Source: an uncultured Bacteroidales bacterium (lineage in GTDB: Bacteria; Bacteroidota; Bacteroidia; Bacteroidales; Bacteroidaceae). From it: a DNA stretch of 64,000 nucleotides. The DNA lies in NCBI GenBank assembly GCA_902781515.1, contig CACZJU010000003.1:1-64000 (forward strand), given 5' to 3'. Positions 61,251 through 64,000 of the stretch are shown in pieces. Both the position numbers and the translations under genes were made by a program. Every line of letters begins with the position of its first letter. The first letter of the stretch is position 1. A model generated the notes under the pieces. The model was given only the letters and a program-made list of their open reading frames with translations, had not been told where the DNA came from and did not search any database.

Positions 61251-62555
61251 GGTGGCGCTGGAGGCTTCGGTGATGCGCACTCGAACGGTCTGGCCGATGT
61301 GCAGACCTTCGCGGTCAACAATCACTACCTTGTTCTGCTCGGTGCGTCCAAACAGTTGTTCGCGCGAACGTTTGCTCACGCCCTCGAGCAGAACATCGTA
61401 TTCCTTTCCGATGCATCGCTGATTGCTTTCGGCAGAGAGCTGGTTTTGCAGGGCAATGAGTTCGTTGAGTCGGCGTACCTTTACATCCTCTGGCACATCG
61501 TCGGCAAGGTGTTTGCTGGCGTAAGTTCCTGGACGTTCGGAATATTTGAACATAAAAGCTGAATCGTACTGGCACTCTCGCATCAATGAGAGAGACAGTT
61601 GATGGTCGTCTTCCGTCTCACCGCAGTAACCAGCAAAAATATCGGTGGAAAGGCCACAATCGGGCACTATGCGACGAATGGCAGCAACGCGGTCGAGGTA
61701 CCATTCGCGGGTGTATTTGCGATTCATGCGCTTCAGTACCTCGTTGCTTCCGCTCTGTACTGGCAGGTGTATGTGGCGGCATACATTCGGCTCTTCGGCA
61801 ATAACCCGAAGTGTCTCGTCGCTCATATCCTTGGGATGACTTGTAGTGAACCTGACCCTCATTTCTGGAACTGCCTGTGCCACAAGTCGCAACAACTCAG
61901 GGAAGCCTACTGCCAGTCCCTCTCCTGAAGGAAGGGCATTGTAGCTGTTGACATTCTGCCCCAGCAAGGTAACTTCCTTATAACCACGGTCGCGAAGGTC
62001 GCGCACCTCACGCAGGATGCTTTCTACATCACGGCTACGCTCACGTCCACGGGTGTATGGAACAATGCAGTAGTGACAGAAATTGTTGCAGCCACGCATA
62101 ATGCTCACGAATCCACCGATATGAGGTCCGCAGATGCGCTGCGGCACAACATCGCGATAGGTTTCCGTCAGCGATAGTTCCACATCGATAGCCTTCTGTC
62201 CCAGTTCCACCTGAGCAATGAGGTCGGGCAGCGACATATATGAATCGGGACCGGCAACGAGGTCAACTCCGTACTTGTTAAGCAGTTCGTCTTTTACGCG
62301 TTCTGCCATACATCCAAGCACGCCCAGTATAAGTCGCTTCTGACGGCGACGCTGTACTGAGTGGTAGTATTCCAGACGCGAGAGTATCTTCTGCTCGGCA
62401 TTGTCGCGCACAGAACAGGTGTTTAGGAACACGGCATCTGCCTCGTCCTCCTTTTCACACAACTCGTAACCCGCCATCTGCATAACTGAAGCCACCACCT
62501 CACTGTCGGCTACATTCATCTGGCATCCGTATGTCTCTATCAGTAATCTTTTCAT
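61230..62555 (-). CDS. miaB: tRNA-2-methylthio-N6-dimethylallyladenosine synthase
   Basis: 441 residues. Adds the methylthio group at A37 of tRNAs reading UNN codons. UPF0004 domain with cysteines in ETYGCQMN, NTCSVRD and LGCMAER; radical-SAM motif CNNFCHYC at about 155-162; a C-terminal TRAM domain (KEYDVLLEGVSKRS...GLHIGQTVRVRI). All [4Fe-4S] cysteines present. Insert ALPSGEGLAVG near residue 210 is coded by a GC-rich palindrome (61918-61936). Promoter at 62577-62608, in a 92-bp tandem duplication. Confidence 0.96.
   Translation of the reverse strand: MKRLLIETYGCQMNVADSEVVASVMQMAGYELCEKEDEADAVFLNTCSVRDNAEQKILSRLEYYHSVQRRRQKRLILGVLGCMAERVKDELLNKYGVDLVAGPDSYMSLPDLIAQVELGQKAIDVELSLTETYRDVVPQRICGPHIGGFVSIMRGCNNFCHYCIVPYTRGRERSRDVESILREVRDLRDRGYKEVTLLGQNVNSYNALPSGEGLAVGFPELLRLVAQAVPEMRVRFTTSHPKDMSDETLRVIAEEPNVCRHIHLPVQSGSNEVLKRMNRKYTREWYLDRVAAIRRIVPDCGLSTDIFAGYCGETEDDHQLSLSLMRECQYDSAFMFKYSERPGTYASKHLADDVPEDVKVRRLNELIALQNQLSAESNQRCIGKEYDVLLEGVSKRSREQLFGRTEQNKVVIVDREGLHIGQTVRVRITEASSATLKGIRV
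61918..61936. repeat. GC-rich palindrome in miaB
   Basis: CCCTCTCCTGAAGGAAGGG, an imperfect palindrome coding for LPSGEG. A shorter relative of the inserts at 42015 and 51502. Confidence 0.5.
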
Positions 62556-62576
62556 TCTATTTCATTTTTGCGCCGA

Positions 62577-62608
62577 CAAAGATACGATTAAGTGAGGATA
62601 AAAGCAAA
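62577..62608 (-). promoter_or_regulatory. Promoter of miaB
   Basis: Minus-strand TTTG (62605-62608), 20-bp gap, TATCTTTG (62577-62584). The same pair recurs 92 bp upstream at 62669-62700. Confidence 0.75.
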
Positions 62609-62780
62609 ATAAAAAGCTCTTCTTTTTTAATTTTGCTTTATCGAGCGTCAGTATCTTAGATCGAAGGTCAAAGATACGATTAAGTGAGGATAAAAGCAAA
62701 ATAAAAAGCTCTTCTTTTTTAATTTTGCTTTATCGAGCGTCAGTATCTTAGACCGAAGGTCAAAGGTACGATTAAGTAAG
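62577..62780. repeat. 92-bp tandem duplication with hairpins
   Basis: Copies 62577-62668 and 62669-62760 differ at one base (T/C) by direct comparison; a third, partial copy of about 20 bp follows. Each copy holds 10-bp arms AAAGCAAAAT/ATTTTGCTTT (62601-62639 in copy 1) and outer arms AAGATAC/GTATCTT, and a minus-strand promoter. Confidence 0.92.
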
Positions 62781-62830
62781 CGAAATGCCAAAAGTTTTTT
62801 AGCATTTCAGAACATATCATAAATAATTCG

Positions 62831-62838
62831 TAACTTTG
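62831..62838 (+). promoter_or_regulatory. -7 promoter box of the HAD gene
   Basis: TAACTTTG, 9 bp before the ATG at 62848. No exact -33 TTTG was found. Confidence 0.45.
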
Positions 62839-62847
62839 CACACAAGT

Positions 62848-63495
62848 ATGAAAAGAGAAAGACCTGAACACATAGCAGCGGCGCTGTTCGACCTGGACGG
62901 AGTGGTTCTGGACACAGAGAGCCAATACACCGAATTCTGGGGTGCTATGGGGCACGAATTCCGTCCCGATGTGCCCGATTTCTGTAAACGCATAAAGGGA
63001 CAGACGCTGAGACAGATTTTCGATGCCTGGATTCACTCGCCAGAGGAACAGGCGGAGGTGACGCGACGGCTCGATTTGTTCGAGGCTCAAATGCAGTATC
63101 CTTATATTAAAGGCGTGTGTGCATACGCGGAAAAGTTGCGCAGCGAAGGCATTCCGACAGCGATAGTCACCAGTTCGAACGTACCAAAGATGGAGAGTGT
63201 GTTCCGAAGCAGACCAGAACTGAGAACAATGTTCGACAGAATACTTACTGCCGAGGATTTCACTGAGAGCAAGCCATCGCCACAATGCTATCTGAGGGCT
63301 GCAGAGGCGTTGAGAGTGGACATAAAGAACTGCGTAGTGTTCGAGGATAGCTTGAACGGACTGCGCTCTGGTCGTGATAGTGGAGCCTACGTGGTTGGAC
63401 TGGCGACATCGAACCCAAGGGAAATAATTGAATTGCTCTGCGACGAGGTGATAGATGATTTTGAGAATGCGTATGAAAGTTGTAATAGACGATAA
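62848..63495 (+). CDS. HAD-superfamily phosphatase (beta-phosphoglucomutase-like)
   Basis: 215 residues from ATG at 62848. HAD motif I FDLDGVVLDTE, motif II TSS, motif III K with SKPSPQCYLRAAE, motif IV FEDSLNG. A cap domain lies between I and II, giving the beta-phosphoglucomutase-like subgroup. Substrate unknown. The 3' end overlaps the pdxB start by 23 bp. Confidence 0.88.
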   Translation: MKRERPEHIAAALFDLDGVVLDTESQYTEFWGAMGHEFRPDVPDFCKRIKGQTLRQIFDAWIHSPEEQAEVTRRLDLFEAQMQYPYIKGVCAYAEKLRSEGIPTAIVTSSNVPKMESVFRSRPELRTMFDRILTAEDFTESKPSPQCYLRAAEALRVDIKNCVVFEDSLNGLRSGRDSGAYVVGLATSNPREIIELLCDEVIDDFENAYESCNRR

Positions 63496-64000
63496 GATTC
63501 CTTTCATTCGCGGCGAAGTGGAAAAGCTGGTCGATGAGGTGGTGTATCTGCCAGGTGCTGCCATAGGTCCGACTCAGGTGAAGGATGCAGATGCGCTTAT
63601 CGTACGCACTCGTACCCCGTGCAATCGTCAGCTATTGGAAGGCAGCAACGTGCGTTTCATTGCTACTGCCACCATTGGCTATGACCATCTTGATACAAAA
63701 TACCTCGATGAAGTCGGCATACAGTGGACGAATTGTCCAGGCTGCAATGCCACCAGCGTGGGACAATATGTGCGCAATGCCCTGTTGGAGGCTGAACGGG
63801 CTGGAATGATACGACTTGGCGAGACGACAGTGGGAATCATTGGTTATGGTCATGTGGGCAAAGCCGTTTACAACGCCCTGCGTCCCTATGTCAAGCGCAT
63901 ACTCCTCAATGACCCTCCGCTTGAGAAAGTTGAGAGTTTAGAGTGTAGAGTTGAGAGTTTTTATTCTTCACTCGAAACATTGCAGGAGGAGTGCGACATC
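63473..64000 (+). CDS. pdxB: 4-phosphoerythronate dehydrogenase, partial (3' end beyond window)
   Basis: 176 residues seen, starting MKVVIDDKIPFIRGEVEKL at 63473 (ATG 63467 also possible). D-2-hydroxyacid dehydrogenase of the vitamin B6 pathway. RTRTPCNRQLL, FIATATIGYDHLD and the NAD-binding GIIGYGHVGKAV are in place. Odd: KVESLECRVESF after NDPPLE is encoded by five 7-bp units (63925-63959). Confidence 0.9.
   Translation, partial: MKVVIDDKIPFIRGEVEKLVDEVVYLPGAAIGPTQVKDADALIVRTRTPCNRQLLEGSNVRFIATATIGYDHLDTKYLDEVGIQWTNCPGCNATSVGQYVRNALLEAERAGMIRLGETTVGIIGYGHVGKAVYNALRPYVKRILLNDPPLEKVESLECRVESFYSSLETLQEECDI
63925..63959. repeat. 7-bp micro-tandem repeat in pdxB
   Basis: GAAAGTT, GAGAGTT, TAGAGTG, TAGAGTT, GAGAGTT, in frame between NDPPLE and the YSSLETL segment. 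Confidence 0.85.

Noticed and set aside
62577-62780. Insertion sequence
   Set aside because: No transposase ORF and no target-site duplication; a simple 92-bp tandem duplication explains the pattern.

Overview
The window reads as chromosome of a Bacteroidales bacterium, most probably a gut or rumen Prevotella-like species (inference). Reasons: promoters with a -7 box TAnnTTTG and no Shine-Dalgarno pattern; a UpxY-type antiterminator next to UDP-glucose dehydrogenase; the gene order rsfS-ftsH-cdsA; secreted proteins ending in a short YDLSGR...KGxYIxNGKKxxIK tail; HU-like protein followed by a tiny hydrophobic ORF; and many polysaccharide-degrading enzymes. Base composition is mostly 45-50% GC by spot counts, with one clearly GC-richer block (about 26,000-29,980).

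Layout. 1-3644 (all minus): head of a surface-polysaccharide locus running off the left edge, with an upxY-like gene, ugd, a Panacea-domain antitoxin with a PemK/MazF-like partner, and a four-helix-bundle protein cut by the edge. 3737-7198 (minus): compact four-gene operon of VTC-domain protein, DUF4956 membrane protein, DUF2490-like barrel and a Cthe_2159-like lipoprotein. 7292-15134: housekeeping genes frr, rsgA, cdsA, ftsH, rsfS, tRNA-Gln(CUG), a DUF349-repeat protein and corA. 15429-38701: accessory block with a 2242-residue surface protein and its small downstream ORF, a GH97 enzyme, two alginate-lyase-like proteins (one fused to a beta-helix), an 884-residue secreted protein, a second surface protein plus small ORF preceded by an ECF sigma factor, and a membrane-tethered AraC-type regulator with a beta-propeller sensor. 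39000-41431: unknown 395-residue protein, HU-like protein with a structured leader, and a 39-residue ORF. 41516-52757: two divergent glycan-degrading operons (lyase/beta-helix fusion, GH97, ManA, alpha/beta hydrolase, GH127-like; then GH88 and GH43). 52764-64000: a secreted endonuclease/exonuclease/phosphatase-fold protein, sirtuin, secreted HExxH protein, nucleoside kinase, Fur-like regulator, miaB, HAD phosphatase and the start of pdxB.

How the genes fit together. The two glycan blocks share lyase-type and debranching enzymes (GH88, GH43, GH97, GH127-like) and would suit depolymerisation of an acidic, arabinose/galactose-decorated polysaccharide such as pectin side chains (inference). No SusC/SusD pair is present. 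The secreted proteins with the common tail probably share one export and anchoring route resembling type IX secretion (inference).

Most unusual signals: (i) micro-tandem repeats of 7 or 8 bp, usually about four units, different in sequence at each site, between genes and in frame inside genes (ugd, GH127, a hydrolase, pdxB, a signal peptide, C-terminal linkers); (ii) a repeated arrangement of a large tailed surface protein followed by an MKKxYxxP small protein; (iii) a palindromic 33-bp GC-rich insert read in frame in opposite orientations in two glycosidase genes; (iv) a 92-bp tandem duplication carrying the miaB promoter; (v) a structured, repeat-bearing leader before the HU-like gene.
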